DNA of 64,000 bases from Brachycybe producta. Lineage: Eukaryota; Arthropoda; Diplopoda; Playtdesmida; Andrognathidae. The stretch covers positions 55,788 through 119,787 of the forward strand of contig JAUPFP010000165.1 in assembly GCA_036925085.1 (NCBI GenBank). Direction: 5' to 3'. The notes below the pieces were generated by a model that worked only from the letters and a program-made list of their open reading frames with translations, had not been told where the DNA came from and did no database searches. Both the position numbers and the translations under genes were made by a program. The stretch's first letter is position 1, and each line of letters opens with the position of its first letter. Positions 40,556-51,290 of the stretch are shown here, piece by piece.

Positions 40556-41044
40556 CCACTTGACCACTCTGGTCGAATTATTAAAATAAAATTGTCCATC
40601 TCAGCCGCACTGACCACAACCATCAACACGACTATAATTACAAGATCTACATTTTCATTGAGACGTCCACACCAAAAAAAAAAATAGAACTTAGGCCACA
40701 CACTGACCACAATTGACCAAAATTGCAAAGTGTCCGCTTACAATACTGACCAGTAGGACTCGGATTTTTATGCAAATAACAAGCATATGTGGCTCAAATG
40801 CCACATTGCAAAACTATGGTGGTATGAGGCTAATCATAGGCAACATCTTTGACTGTAAATGTGGCAAAATCTGTCAATAACCCTTGCAGTTATTAGGTAT
40901 GTGTGAACCTGCCCTTGTTGCAAACCAGCCCCGGTCTCCAGTACTGACCTTTTTATACAGTAAGACCACTATAACCACTCTCCACGCATTGACCACTACA
41001 ATCTCTCATAAAATATTGACCTTTTATACAGTAACGCCACTACA
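40556..41044. other. CTGACCAC-rich stretch leading into the 27-bp array
   Basis: Scattered CTGACCAC(A/T) motifs (about 40612, 40702, 40748, 40942, 40989) at irregular spacing look like decayed outlying units of the array that follows. No gene. Confidence 0.5.
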
Positions 41045-41655
41045 ACCCCTATGTATACACTGACCATTACAACCACTGTGTACACACTGACCACTACAAC
41101 CACTGTGTACACACTGACCATTACAACCACTACGTACACACTGACCACTACAACCACTGTGTACACACTGACCATTACAACCACTACGTACACACTGACC
41201 ACTACGTACACACTGACCACTACAACCACTGTGTACACACTGACCACTACAACCACTGTGTACACACTGACCACTACAACCACTGTGTACACACTGACCA
41301 CTACAACCACCGTGTACACACTGACCACTACAACCACCGTGTACACACTGACCACTACAACCACCGTGTACACACTGACCACTACAACCACCGTGTACAC
41401 ACTGACCACTACAACCACTACGTACATACTGACCACTACAACCACTACGTACATACTGACCACTACAACCACTACGTACATACTGACCACTACAACCACT
41501 GTGTACACACTGACCACTACAACCACTGTGTACACACTGACCACTACAACCACTGTGTACACACTGACCACTACAACCACTGTGTATACACTGACCACTA
41601 CAGCCACTATGTATAGACTGACCACTACTTCTACTCAATACACACTGACCACTAC
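41045..41655 (+). repeat. 27-bp minisatellite, about 22 units
   Basis: Unit TGACCACTACAACCACTGTG + TACACAC, with GTG/TAC and T/C variants. Because 27 is divisible by three and the unit lacks stops, long frames appear on both strands. The repeat is not evidence of a protein. Unit types cluster (three consecutive TACATAC units, four CCGTG units), which suggests unequal exchange. Confidence 0.93.
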
Positions 41656-41660
41656 AAGGT

Positions 41661-41860
41661 CCGTAGACTAACAGGTTGGCTGGTAACCAAGGAAATTTCC
41701 TCTCACCCAAGCAAGCCGTTGCTAAAAATAGGGTTGACGGATGACGTGGGCCACATGGCGACTAATGGTGATTGATACGAGGTTACATCACTCCGCATCC
41801 TTATTCCATCCTTATTCCTGAATTCCTTAGTTACCAGCCAACCTGTTCATCTACAGACGT
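41661..41860. mobile_element. Palindromic element with AACAGGTTGGCTGGTAAC ends
   Basis: CGTAGACTAACAGGTTGGCT...AACCAAGGAAAT pairs with ATTCCTTAGTTACCAGCCAA...CCTGTTCATCTACAGACG. It begins where the 27-bp array ends. Confidence 0.7.
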
Positions 41861-42270
41861 TGGACCCACGTGCTACTAAACCTCTCGCAAAATAATAAAT
41901 ACTGACCCATTTATTTGACCTTTACTAAAGTAACCTCACCAAAAATAAGGCGCAACCAGAATTTTTATTCTTTGTTGTTTATATTTACACCCAAGTTGTT
42001 TTAATTTATCAATTCATTTTCATGCAAATTATATAAATATTTAAATTAACAACAAAAAATCAGAAGAAGAAGAAGTGATTTAGATGAAATATGGACATTA
42101 GAATTTAGACTAAAAAGCCTTTAGGACATTGGAAAGCAAGAAAAGAGAAAAAAAAAAAGAGACAAGAAAACATCATTAGAATATGTCATCACAACTTGTA
42201 AACTATTAGTATGACTCGGATTTATATGCAATATCAAGTAAATGTTTCTCAATCTGTGTGGCTCAAGTGC

Positions 42271-42306
<36 letters not shown>

Positions 42307-42951
42307 TAGAGAGCAACTGCAATTATGCTTTTTTTTTAATCAAAAAGGCTGGTTAGAGGCTAGATGTCCAGTTACTAACAGTTGTCGACTAGAGTTCTAG
42401 CCTCTAACTAGTGTTTTTGATTGAAAAAAAAACAATTGTTGGTTGATTTAAATGGGAATTGTTACTTCACAATTAGATTTAGGGCCACACATAGAGAAAC
42501 ATTTGTTTGATATATTGCCTTAAAATCCGAGCAATAGTAATTAATAATTACCTTAGAAATGGTTGAATTTAATATACTCTTTTCAGTCCATTTCACCCTC
42601 CATCCATTGTCATGTGAAGAAAGGTGAAAGGGCTCAGAGGGACCCGTCGCCCTTTAACGCCTCTTTCCAAAACGAATGAACATGTGATGCACCCTTGGTT
42701 CCTCTCTTTTGATGCTACCATCATTACTGTTCTGTAGTAGAACTAAAAAACGAAACAAATGACAAAATCATCAAAAAAAATTAACATTTTAATTCCAAGT
42801 GGAAATAATTCCAATAAATGTGAACTTGTGACAATTAGCGGATTATTCAAAAGTCTTGCAACTTTTATCTTAGTGAAACACTTGTAACCTCTTTAATTTT
42901 TTCACATTTTGTGTTTCAAATTCACTGACTTTTGTGAAGAAACTTGTATAC
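41861..42951. other. No gene; (CAT)n at about 42266-42305 and a short inverted repeat
   Basis: AT-rich. A (CAT)n tract gives a poly-Met artefact on the minus strand. 42325-42430 contains a small foldback (GGCTGGTTAGAGGCTAGA ... TCTAGCCTCTAACTAGTG) related to 36947-37504. Confidence 0.55.
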
Positions 42952-43297
42952 AGGGGCAGATTTAACAATAGGCAGAGTAGTAGGCAGCTGCCTAAAACGG
43001 AATTTTTTTTTGAGAAGGCAAAGTTTTAAATAAAGTTTTTTATTCAATTTTTTGAATATTTTTTGTTGGGGAAATTCGTTTCCGATACAAAAAAAAGTAT
43101 CGTAAAACAATAAACTGCCTAATGTAACTTGTGTAACTTGGTAGGCAACATAGGCGTAGGCAGAAATACAGATTACGAGTGGAAGGGGGGGGAACAGGTG
43201 GAAGGAGGTCTTGGAGTATCCAACAGTGGTTGTCAGGAACCAATCGCTTTGCTGGAGGAATGCTGCCTAGGGTCGGTAAAATGATAAATCCGTGGGG
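42952..43297. mobile_element. Probable hAT-type element, CAGGGGCAGATTTA end
   Basis: CAGGGGCAGATTTAACAATAGGC at the left faces GCCTAGGGTCGGTAAAATGATAAATCC at the right as imperfect inverted ends. Internal CTGCCTAA / TAGGCAGA motifs repeat. The duplication is not clear. Confidence 0.45.
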
Positions 43298-44344
43298 CGA
43301 TTGACTAAACGCCAAACTGAGTAAGCGCCAAATTGAACAAACACCAAAACTGAATAACTGCCCAATTTTTTTTACGTTTATTCAGTGTGGCGTTCGTGCA
43401 GATTGGTGTTTGTTAAGTCTGGGCGCTTGTTTAAATTTGCGCGCTTGATCAGCGCCCACCCCCTCCAAATCCGTCATTTCAAAACTTACCATAAACAGTA
43501 TTATAAACAGTGTTGGTTAATAAATAAAACAAGTAAACAAAGTTATTTCATGTTCATATTCATTTAAAATTATGACAAATTAAAAATGTCAATTATCGTA
43601 CAAAAAAAAATATCCTGAAAATGACAAAAAAAAAATTTTGGTATTTTTACGACTGCGATAATTAATTAATGCGTTATATTCAAATTAAAAAAAAAAACCT
43701 TTATGGACTGTTCCTTCCTTGACTCTTCTAGTGTCTAATGCATTTTCAATTTTTTTTTTAAAAAAATATAAGTCTAAAATAATGTTTCAGCGCACAAAAC
43801 AATTTCAAGCAAAAACAAAACAAAATTCGTTAAATACCTATTTATCTTTTATGTTGCATTCTTTTTTTGCAAGTAGTTTGCTTATTAAAAATGAATTTCT
43901 ATAAAAAAACAAGCTAACAACAAAGACAATAATAAAAGTCGAAACAGCGCCCTCCCCCCCCCCCCCCCAATCCAACCCCAACTCCACATTTGATTAATTA
44001 ACTTCCTCGTGAAGTTGATCCCATTAATAATATTTAATTTACTTTTGTTTCTTCATCTTAAGATGAATAAAGAAGAGAGAAAAAAAAAACTATCTCAAGT
44101 TCTGTCAGATTAAACCAGAAATGAAAAATTTAATGTATTAAAAGGAAGAAAAAAAAACTCTAAATGCTGCTGCTGATCCGCACTTTTTTTTAAAAAATGT
44201 CTCCTAGTAAAGGAATGTCTCCAAACAACTTGGGAATGTTTAAACAATAACAACAACAAAAAAATATTCAAACAATCCCAATTTATCATTACAACCTATT
44301 ATTCATGTCTCTTAGTTCCAACTTCCATATAAGAAAAAAAAACT
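43298..44344. other. No gene seen
   Basis: Contains a C run of about 17 near 43951 and many A/T homopolymers. A weak family E arm lies at about 43715-43760. Nothing else. Confidence 0.5.
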
Positions 44345-44773
44345 TCGGATGGAAACATTCGTATTCTCGAATCCCACGAATCTTGAAAAATTTTCGAGCT
44401 TCGAAAACTCGAATCTTCGGGCTTTTTTTTTCGTCTTTCGAATCTTTCGAATCTTAACCTTAAAAAAAACTGTTAAAAACTTTGGTAAAATTAGTTTAAC
44501 TCCATTGACCTGTAATAGAAGCGGTTCATTAACAAAAAACCGGCGATTGTTGGCAATTTCGGTGTTCTATCCGGATCACCAATGGATCACCTTGTGGCAG
44601 TGACCCTGAATGCCACACTGTGTTTTTTATTATTAATAATTTAATATTTAATTTCATTTATTTGTATCTTCTTAATTAATAATATAAGATTCTTATATGA
44701 GAGATTCGAGGGATTGAGAACCTTTTAGGATTCGAATTCGAGAAAATTTAGGATTCGTCCCGTCCCACCTCTA
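44345..44773 (+). mobile_element. Family B hAT-like MITE
   Basis: Runs from a decayed TCGGATGGAAACATTCG to GTCCCACCTCTA. A CGTCC duplication occurs near the right end. All family blocks are present. Confidence 0.82.
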
Positions 44774-44888
44774 GAAGAAACAATTTACAAGCAACAAGTT
44801 AAAAATCCTTTATTTTGTTTGTTCTTTTATAACATTTGCTTGTTGTTGATTCTTTCAAATGTGTTTGTTTCTGTTTGATCCACCTTAA

Positions 44889-45672
44889 GATCCTGCTAAA
44901 CTCGCAAAGCTACTTCTAAAAATCTCCACAAAGAGCGCTAGGATAGTTTTTCTATTGAGCCCATAGACCCAATGTTAAAGAAAAAAACGCTAATGATTTT
45001 ATTATTAAATACACAATCGCGGCAAAGTTTATTTTTCACATTTAAAGTTGTTCAATTTTGATGGTTCAAAGTGGAATGTGCACCTTAAATATATGCTGAT
45101 CGAGTGATAGAATGACGAATAATTGGTAAGTGTTTTTCTATTTAAAAAAAAAACTATTTCAAAATTTAAAAATCGCGAATTTTTAATTCTATGTTAAACT
45201 CCATTGAGTAAGAAAGACAACCATTAAAATGTTCATAAAAAAATACCCAAAAGTAATTTAAAAAACAAGCAGAAAGAAATCAGCACGTGCGCCAATGTGT
45301 TGGCTTCACTGTGGTTTACTTTATAGATTTTTTTTCATATTTTCTAGACTTAGTTTTTGGCATTTTTTTTATGAATATTCGAATGGTTGTATTTTTCTTA
45401 CTCCAATGGAATTTAACATAGAATTAATAATTGGCGATTTTGAAATATATTTTTAAAAATAGAAGCCCACTTTCTAATTTTTTGACGACCTATCACTAGA
45501 TAAACATATACTTAAGGTGCACAATTGTACTTTGAACCATCAGAATTTGACAAATTAAGATATGAAAAATAAACATATTGCCGCCGCGACTATTGTGGTT
45601 TTTAACATTTTTTCTTTCACATTGAATCTATGGGCTCAATAGAAAAACGATGTTAGCGCTCTTTGTGTGGCG
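44889..45672. mobile_element. Family C palindromic TTAA MITE, right end lost
   Basis: TTAA at 44885-44888, then a diverged left end (GATCCTGCTAAACTCGCAAA) and both inverted arms up to GTTAGCGCTCTTTGTG. At that point it runs into a LINE-like fragment and the right TIR is missing. Confidence 0.75.
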
Positions 45673-45740
45673 TGGCCACTATGGAATTCTCTTCCAGTTG
45701 ATAGTTCTTTCTTAGGATTGACGATTTCAATTTAACAATG
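45673..45740 (+). pseudogene. Possible LINE C-terminal scrap
   Basis: The plus-strand frame reads PLWNSLPVDSSFLGL, then stops. CR1/L2-type ORF2 proteins commonly end with an IWNSLP motif, and the LINE here has IPIWNSLPQYVVDSS. The fragment is only about 20 codons and follows a broken MITE, so it is at best a truncated insertion. Confidence 0.35.
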
Positions 45741-46138
45741 ATGTCTTGTTTTACCACGAATGACAATCATTTGTGATCGGGAGCAAATCCCCCCTCCTGC
45801 CACATGGCCACATGTCATAAGCCATAAGCTGATTGCAGGTGTACTGAGTTGAATTTGAATTCCAATACCCTCCCCAATGTCGAACGTTGAACTCTCGGCA
45901 TGTGTCAAACTATCGCTCGTCCACAAGCATTGTAACTTATTCACGACGCATAGTGTGTCTCAGCCTCCCAAGGCTTTATTTACAGCAATTAGTAAACACT
46001 GATCTAACTAATTTGTGCTACCTGAGAAGAGTTTTTTTATACCCAGAGGAATAATTATTATCACCAAGAAGTTCTATTAGATTTTAGCCTCTAACAGTCA
46101 TTTTGATTGAATAAAACATATAATTTTTTTTACTTTTA
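45741..46138. other. No gene seen
   Basis: Possibly 3' UTR of the LINE scrap upstream. No further evidence. Confidence 0.35.
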
Positions 46139-46243
<105 letters not shown>

Positions 46244-46451
46244 AGTTACATAATTTCTTTTTTACTCTTGCGTGTTTGTGTGTTTTTCTTTGTTGAGTGT
46301 TGCATGTTGGCATTTGTGTTTGTGTCAAATGGTTTTTTTGTCTCTCTCTCTCTCTCTCTACGCAACAAGTGCGTTTATTAGACGCGTGTACACATTATAT
46401 CATCACCATTCCTTGAGGACAAAAATGAACACCGAAAACAATTCAAGATGG

Positions 46452-46750
46452 AAAGAGAGAGAGAGAGAGTGAGAGAAAGAAAGAAAGAGAGAGAGAGCGG
46501 GAGGGAGAAAGAGAGAGAAAGAGAGAGAGAAAGAAAGAGAGAAAAAGAAAGAGAGAAAAAGAAAGAGAGAAAAAGAAAGAGAGAAAAATAAAGAGAGAGA
46601 GAGAGAGAGAGAAGGAAAAAGAGAGAGAAGGAAAGAGAGAGAGAGAGAGAGAGAGAAGGAAAAAGAGAGAGAAGGAAAGAGAGAGAGAGAGAGAGAAAGA
46701 GAAGGAAAGAGAGAGAGAGAGAGAGAGAGAAAGAAAGAGAGAGAGAGAAA
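46452..46750 (+). repeat. Polypurine tract of about 300 bp (GA/GAAA)
   Basis: Almost pure purine on the plus strand: GAGA blocks punctuated by GAAAGAAA and GGAAAAA. A duplicated GAGAGAAGGAAAAAGAGAGA module occurs. Mirror-symmetric purine tracts of this size can form triplex (H-DNA). Confidence 0.93.
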
Positions 46751-47158
46751 AACAATAAAAGAAACAACAAGTAAATGGAGAAGTGCGTGGGGGAGGGGAG
46801 GGGAGGAAAAAAGACCTTAAAAAATAGAACTTCTTCTCACTTGTTTATCTGAATGGAATTTTCTTGTCATTTTGTTCATTCACAAATTTAATATTGACCT
46901 ATTTTGGAGTCCATAAAATAAATGTAATGCCCAATGGCAATGGGAAGAAATAGATCAAGAGTTTGAGTAACAATGAAAAACAATAAAAACACCTGCCAAT
47001 GGTCGATTTTTTATTTCTTATTTCAACCGCCCCCCCCCCCAACCCCCCAAAAGAAAAAATCTATGTCCACCATATGCTTCTTTTTATGTTGTAAAGCATC
47101 GTTTCCACTTGTACTCATCAGTCTGAAATGGTACTATAAAAAGACTAAATTAACGCCC
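46751..47158. other. No gene seen
   Basis: AT-rich with a C run near 47030. No assignable feature. Confidence 0.5.
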
Positions 47159-47304
47159 AGTGGCGTAGATAGGTTTGGTTGCGCCCCCTCCCGGCTACTA
47201 AAACATTGCGCCATTTTCCCACCTCCAAAATGCGCCCTCCAAACCTCCTGCGCCCGCGGCTGCAGAGGGGGAGGGGGCTGCGAGTCCCAAGCTACGCCCC
47301 TCAT
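47159..47304. mobile_element. Small hAT-type element, CAGTGGCGTAG ends
   Basis: CAGTGGCGTAGATAGGTTTG...GTTGCGCCCC at the left and AAGCTACGCCCCT at the right. Flanks TTAACGCC and ATAACGTC agree at six of eight positions. Same terminal class as 54954-55635. Confidence 0.6.
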
Positions 47305-47349
47305 AACGTCCGTACAATGTACGGGAATCTAGGAATCTACCGTATAAAC

Positions 47350-47382
47350 TAGAGGTGGGACGAATCCTAAATTTTCTCGAAT
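47350..47382 (-). mobile_element. Family B terminal fragment
   Basis: TAGAGGTGGGACGAATCCTA followed by AATTTTCTCGAAT. Only 33 bp of the family B right end survive. Confidence 0.6.
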
Positions 47383-47403
47383 TAAGGTGGGTTTACAAAA
47401 GTT

Positions 47404-47615
47404 ACAGGCAATTAGAAATAGGGACAAACACAGAAGTTGGCTCCGCCCTTTTTATGACGACCGGCAACTTCTAATTGGTTGGTTATGTAGTCTGATGACA
47501 CATGCTCCGCCCTTTTTCAACGTCGAACAACACAACAAACCAATTAGAAGAAGTTGCCGATCGTCATAAAAAGGGCGGAGCCAACTTCTGTTTGTCCCGA
47601 TTTCTAATTGACTGT
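47404..47615. mobile_element. Family A MITE with exact 9-bp target duplication
   Basis: ACAGGCAATTAGAAATAGGG to CGATTTCTAATTGACTGT. ACAAAAGTT lies on both sides (47395-47403 and 47616-47624). A small AGA duplication occurs in the right arm. Confidence 0.95.
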
Positions 47616-47674
47616 ACAAAAGTTAGGGCAACAAAGTGTTGTAAAATGTGGTACACTACAAACCCACCACACAC

Positions 47675-48108
47675 CAGGGGTGCCCACAGGGGGTAGTCTG
47701 GTGAGCAACTCGCCATTTGCCTTTTTTTTTGGGAAGGGGGGGGGGGTGATTGAAATTTTGTATTAAAATATTTTTGTAATAATCAGAATGAGCGAAAATC
47801 CAAATTTATTATTTTATTATTTAATTTATATTTTAAAAGAAAGTAGTGTTTCAGCCACTGTTATACGTCATATTACAAGTGCAGTTTTCTTACTGCTCGC
47901 TACGCTTGCCGGAATTGATAGCAAGAGTATACTATAAAATAATTACTCGCTCGCTACGCTCGCGAAATAGGGAAAATATTCATGTTTTCTAAAGTTTAAA
48001 GACTTTGTTTCAAACACATCTTATGGCCAATTGAAGTTATATTTGCAAAGTTATAAAAAAAACGGGGGGGGGGGGGGGTGAATTCTCCACTGGCTTTGGG
48101 CGCCCCTG
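47675..48108. mobile_element. hAT-type element with exact 8-bp target duplication
   Basis: CAGGGGTGCCCACAGGGGGT at the left and TTTGGGCGCCCCTG at the right. CCACACAC is on both sides (47667-47674 and 48109-48116). Internal CTCGCTACGCT...GC repeats occur twice. No transposase frame, so it is non-autonomous. Confidence 0.88.
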
Positions 48109-48134
48109 CCACACACACTACCACATTTTATATG

Positions 48135-48250
48135 AGTTTACAAACAGAGAACACATTGCGAACATGTTCTGTTTAAGTTTGGACACTCCGGGCCACAGCA
48201 ACCAGAACAACGAACATGTTCTTTGGAGATGATCGCGAACAACTTTCACA
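48135..48250. mobile_element. Fragment of the GAACAACGAACATGTTC foldback family
   Basis: Shares TTGCGAACATGTTCTGTTTA, GGACACTCCGG and CCAGAACAACGAACATGTTC with 12240-12340 and 13600-13690. Confidence 0.5.
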
Positions 48251-48714
48251 GCCTTAGAATTTACTCTTAATTGAATTTATTGCTTTTACTGTAGGCCTAC
48301 AGCCACTTTCATGCTGGGACTTCTCTTCAGACCAAATATTGTTCATGAGACTAAAGATTCGTTGAACAAGATGGCACCCATCTCACATTGAACTCTATAT
48401 GAGTTTGGTGACAAGATGGCGGCCACCCAAGTATCAACAGTTGGCCATATACTCTAGCCTCAAACTAAAAGTTTAAATGTGACGGACAGTTTTTGAAATA
48501 AATTAATAGACACTAGATGACAGCACACCATTTTTGGACTTTTGGTCAATTACCTGGACATTTTGAGGCAAAAAAATTTAAAACCGGTACAAACACGATA
48601 TTTTAGGCATTCCTTCGAGACACCGGGACAAGCATTCTGAAAACGGTACTGTCCCAGTCAACCCGGTACGTATGGTCACCTTACCTAATAATGATCAACT
48701 GGCAATACGAGCTC
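48251..48714. other. Apparently low-copy sequence, no gene called
   Basis: Contains ACAAGATGGCGGCC at about 48411, an excellent YY1-type core (AAGATGGCGGC). No domain-bearing frame. Confidence 0.35.
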
Positions 48715-48970
48715 ACTCACATCTAGACCGGGTTCTTTGTTCGAGCAGATGTTCTTAGAGAACTAAACCTTTGATGTACCGCTTCAAGATCGAACTTTAC
48801 ACGTATACTAGTTTGCGAACAGCTCTAGAACTGTTTGCGAGCTCCCGTCTAAATAAGTTTCTCATTCTGTTTGTTCGCGAAATGTTTCTAGAACTGTTTG
48901 CGAACTGGTATACATGTAAAGTTCGCTCTTGAAGCGGTACATCAAAGGTTTAGATCTTTCCGAACATATT
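48715..48970. mobile_element. Foldback element with TTGCGAACAGCTCTAGAACT core
   Basis: TTTGATGTACCGCTTCAAGA...TCGAACTTTACA pairs with TGTAAAGTTCGCTCTTGAAG...CGGTACATCAAAGG over about 35 bp. The centre has repeated TCTAGAACTGTTTGCGA. It is related to 34380-34590. Confidence 0.65.
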
Positions 48971-48992
48971 CAAAATAATTATAAATTCAAAT

Positions 48993-49423
48993 GGCGCATT
49001 CACACTAGGCTGGTTTATAAGCCGCTGGTTGCTGCTGGCTATTATCAGCAACAGCAAGCAGCAGCTGCTTTGGCTTCACACTTGTCCAGTCACTGCTGGT
49101 ATTAGCAGCGCAAGTCATCCAATCACCGTCTTGCAAAAACACAAACTCTAACAACAGCCAACCCAAGCAGTGGAGTTTCAACTACCCACTAGTGCCACTA
49201 ACAGCGACACTGGCTGGTAGCACACTGATAATAGCAAGAAGGGAGTCACATGATCAGCTGCTAGCTGCTAAAGTTGGACATGTTCAACTTCACCAGCCAC
49301 TGTTAAAATCACTAGCCTGCTGGAGAAAGCAGCTGCTGGTAGCAGTTCACACTTTGCTGCTAGAGGGCTACAACCAGCCAGCAGCAACCAGCAGCTGGGT
49401 AACCAGCCTAGTGTGAATGCGCC
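48993..49423. mobile_element. Palindromic element, GGCGCATTCACACTAGGCTGG ends
   Basis: GGCGCATTCACACTAGGCTG at the left and CCAGCCTAGTGTGAATGCGCC at the right are nearly perfect inverted repeats. The interior is a degenerate GCTGCTGGT/CAGCAGC-rich sequence. The open frame across it is composed of this repeat and is not a gene. Confidence 0.75.
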
Positions 49424-49715
49424 AAAAGTGTTTTTTTTTAGTAACTAGAAGAGTCAATAAAAAAGGATGATTATATTTTCATAAAAAATATCTATCATAA
49501 ATTCGTGACACAGCTAGTGAAAGTCGCAACATAACCCCTTTGGGAACTACTGCCATTCCACACTTTCAATTTTTTATTCAAATTATTTGGAAGAAGAAGA
49601 AAGAAAAAAAAGCTGAGAAAAGCTAGGTTTTCATTAAAATCGCATGGAGAAAAAAAAAGGAATTGTTGTTGGGTTGAAAAGAGAATAACAAAGACTTGCA
49701 ACAACAAGTGCTTAC

Positions 49716-50012
49716 GATTTTTGGCATCTTCAATCCACTTTCCATTCTCATGTTCCAAAGTGTCCACACCTGTCTCATGAGTATAGTAAAGACAGAGTTT
49801 GTAAAGAATGGGCGACTGTTGCTCCATTCGACGGCTGCATGGAGTTGTAGTGGCACTGGCCATAGATGGTGAAGCCAACACCAAACAAATGCTCAGAATG
49901 TAGAATAGGAACATGACAGAAACAGATGAGGAGGAGGAGGAAGAGGAGGAGGAATAGGAAGAAGAATGGGAAGATGAGAAAGAATGATGATGACTGGTCA
50001 TCTTCTATACAA
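49716..50012 (-). CDS. First coding exon of a small secreted protein
   Basis: Minus-strand exon bounded by an acceptor-like pyrimidine tract ending TTCTAATTATAG (50013) and a strong donor ATC|GTAAGC (49716/49715). The frame starts at ATG 50001 with a His/Ser-rich lead. A second in-frame ATG at 49914 begins a textbook signal peptide (MFLFYILSICLVLASPSMAS, cleavage likely after SMASA). The mature part begins TTTPCSRRMEQQSPILYKLC and continues LYYTHETGVDTLEHENGKWI before the donor. It has two cysteines 15 residues apart. The second ATG is the likelier start because it puts the hydrophobic core at the N-terminus. The short pre-peptide and small cysteine-bearing domain suggest a hormone-like or other secreted protein. 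I do not recognise the family and downstream exons were not found. Confidence 0.5.
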
Positions 50013-50370
50013 CTATAATTAGAATAAAGAAAAAAAAAAGATACAAAAATAAGAGACACGAGTGCTCTGCAAGCAATCAAGAACGCCTTGTGGCAGAGGG
50101 ACAAATGTCCAAATTGCAACCATGCGAAAGACAATGTGTCAAAATACCCAAAGATATAAAACCCCCGAATAACAATTGCAATATTTTATTGGTGCAGCAG
50201 CATGAAATACATTGAAATAACGCACTGTCAGAAAATTAAGAGCTCCAACTTTTTCTAGTAATTAAACATTTTATAACTATTAATTGGAGAAATATTTTAA
50301 TTTGAATAATTAATCTGCAGGCAAACCCTATGGCTGATAAGACTATTTATATGTATATATACATATATAC

Positions 50371-50760
50371 ACATTTTAGGCAATTTGCAGAATTACTAAA
50401 ACAAACAGACAATCTGCATAAAATAGAAAACAATAGACAAGAGTCACTAGTAATTTGATGGTTTTGCAGATTGCCCAAGAAATTTGTAGAATCATTGCAA
50501 AACTTCCAAATCAGTAATTCTGCAAATTTCTTAGGCAATCTGCAAAACCATCAAATTACTAGTGACTCTTGACTAATGTTTTGTACTTTATGCAGATTGT
50601 CTGTTTGTTTTAGTAAGTCTGCAAATTGCCTAAAATGTGCTGACTTTTGCAGAGTCACTAGCCATTTGGTAGGTTTTGCAGATTGCCTAGGAAATCTGCA
50701 GAATCACTGATTTTGCAGATTGCCTAGGAAATCTGCAGAATCACTGATTTTGCAGAATGA
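50371..50760. repeat. Large inverted repeat of TTTGCAGATTGCCTA motifs
   Basis: 50371-50490 and 50525-50640 are inverted copies (ACATTTTAGGCAATTTGCAG, AAACAAACAGACAATCTGCA). 50640-50760 continues with two tandem TTTTGCAGATTGCCTAGGAA...ATCTGCAGAATCACTGA units of 39 bp. No frame. Confidence 0.75.
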
Positions 50761-51290
50761 CAGTAACATATACATGTTTATATATATAACTTTATACATT
50801 CACTTTGTATAAATAATACATGGTTACACTACTATAATAGAAACCATACTCTTTTGCGGCAAAGTTACGAAGTCCGAAAACATGACAATCCAAATTGTTA
50901 AGTGCAAAAATGCGAACGTAAAAATGAAAAACGGACTGAATTGACTTTACAAAAAGTGCCGACCGAAGTGCCTGGGCCAGTTTTATTCTTTTGCCCCAGA
51001 GAGGGGCAACTATCACGTAGGAATCAGACACAGGTCTAACGAACCAATGTTTTACCCCGGAGTGTCGACATCACCTTACACAGAATTAGATTTTAGGTGA
51101 ATTTCTCCTAAATTAGTATCACCTGTCACGAGCCATGAGAAAATGCAATCTGAAGAGTTTTCTTAATGTAATTTCTAGTACATGTGTTGTGGGCCATGAG
51201 AATCTGTTTCGACTTTTAGGAGACACCTGGGCATCAGGAGAGTGGCGAGGAATGCAAAGTTACTCACACATGTACACTGGGTGTACATTT
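50761..51290. other. No gene called
   Basis: A 79-codon minus-strand frame at 51031-50792 has no recognisable domain or splice support. Nothing else stands out. Confidence 0.4.

Noticed and set aside
40996-41710. Frames of 206-228 codons on both strands
   Set aside because: Product of the 27-bp tandem repeat; no start context, domain or splice signals.
42121-42306. Poly-methionine frame
   Set aside because: It is a (CAT)n microsatellite read on the minus strand.
48993-49423. Frame encoding an Ala/Leu/Ser-rich peptide at 49192-49416
   Set aside because: It falls inside a palindromic element made of CAGCAGC/GCTGGT repeats.
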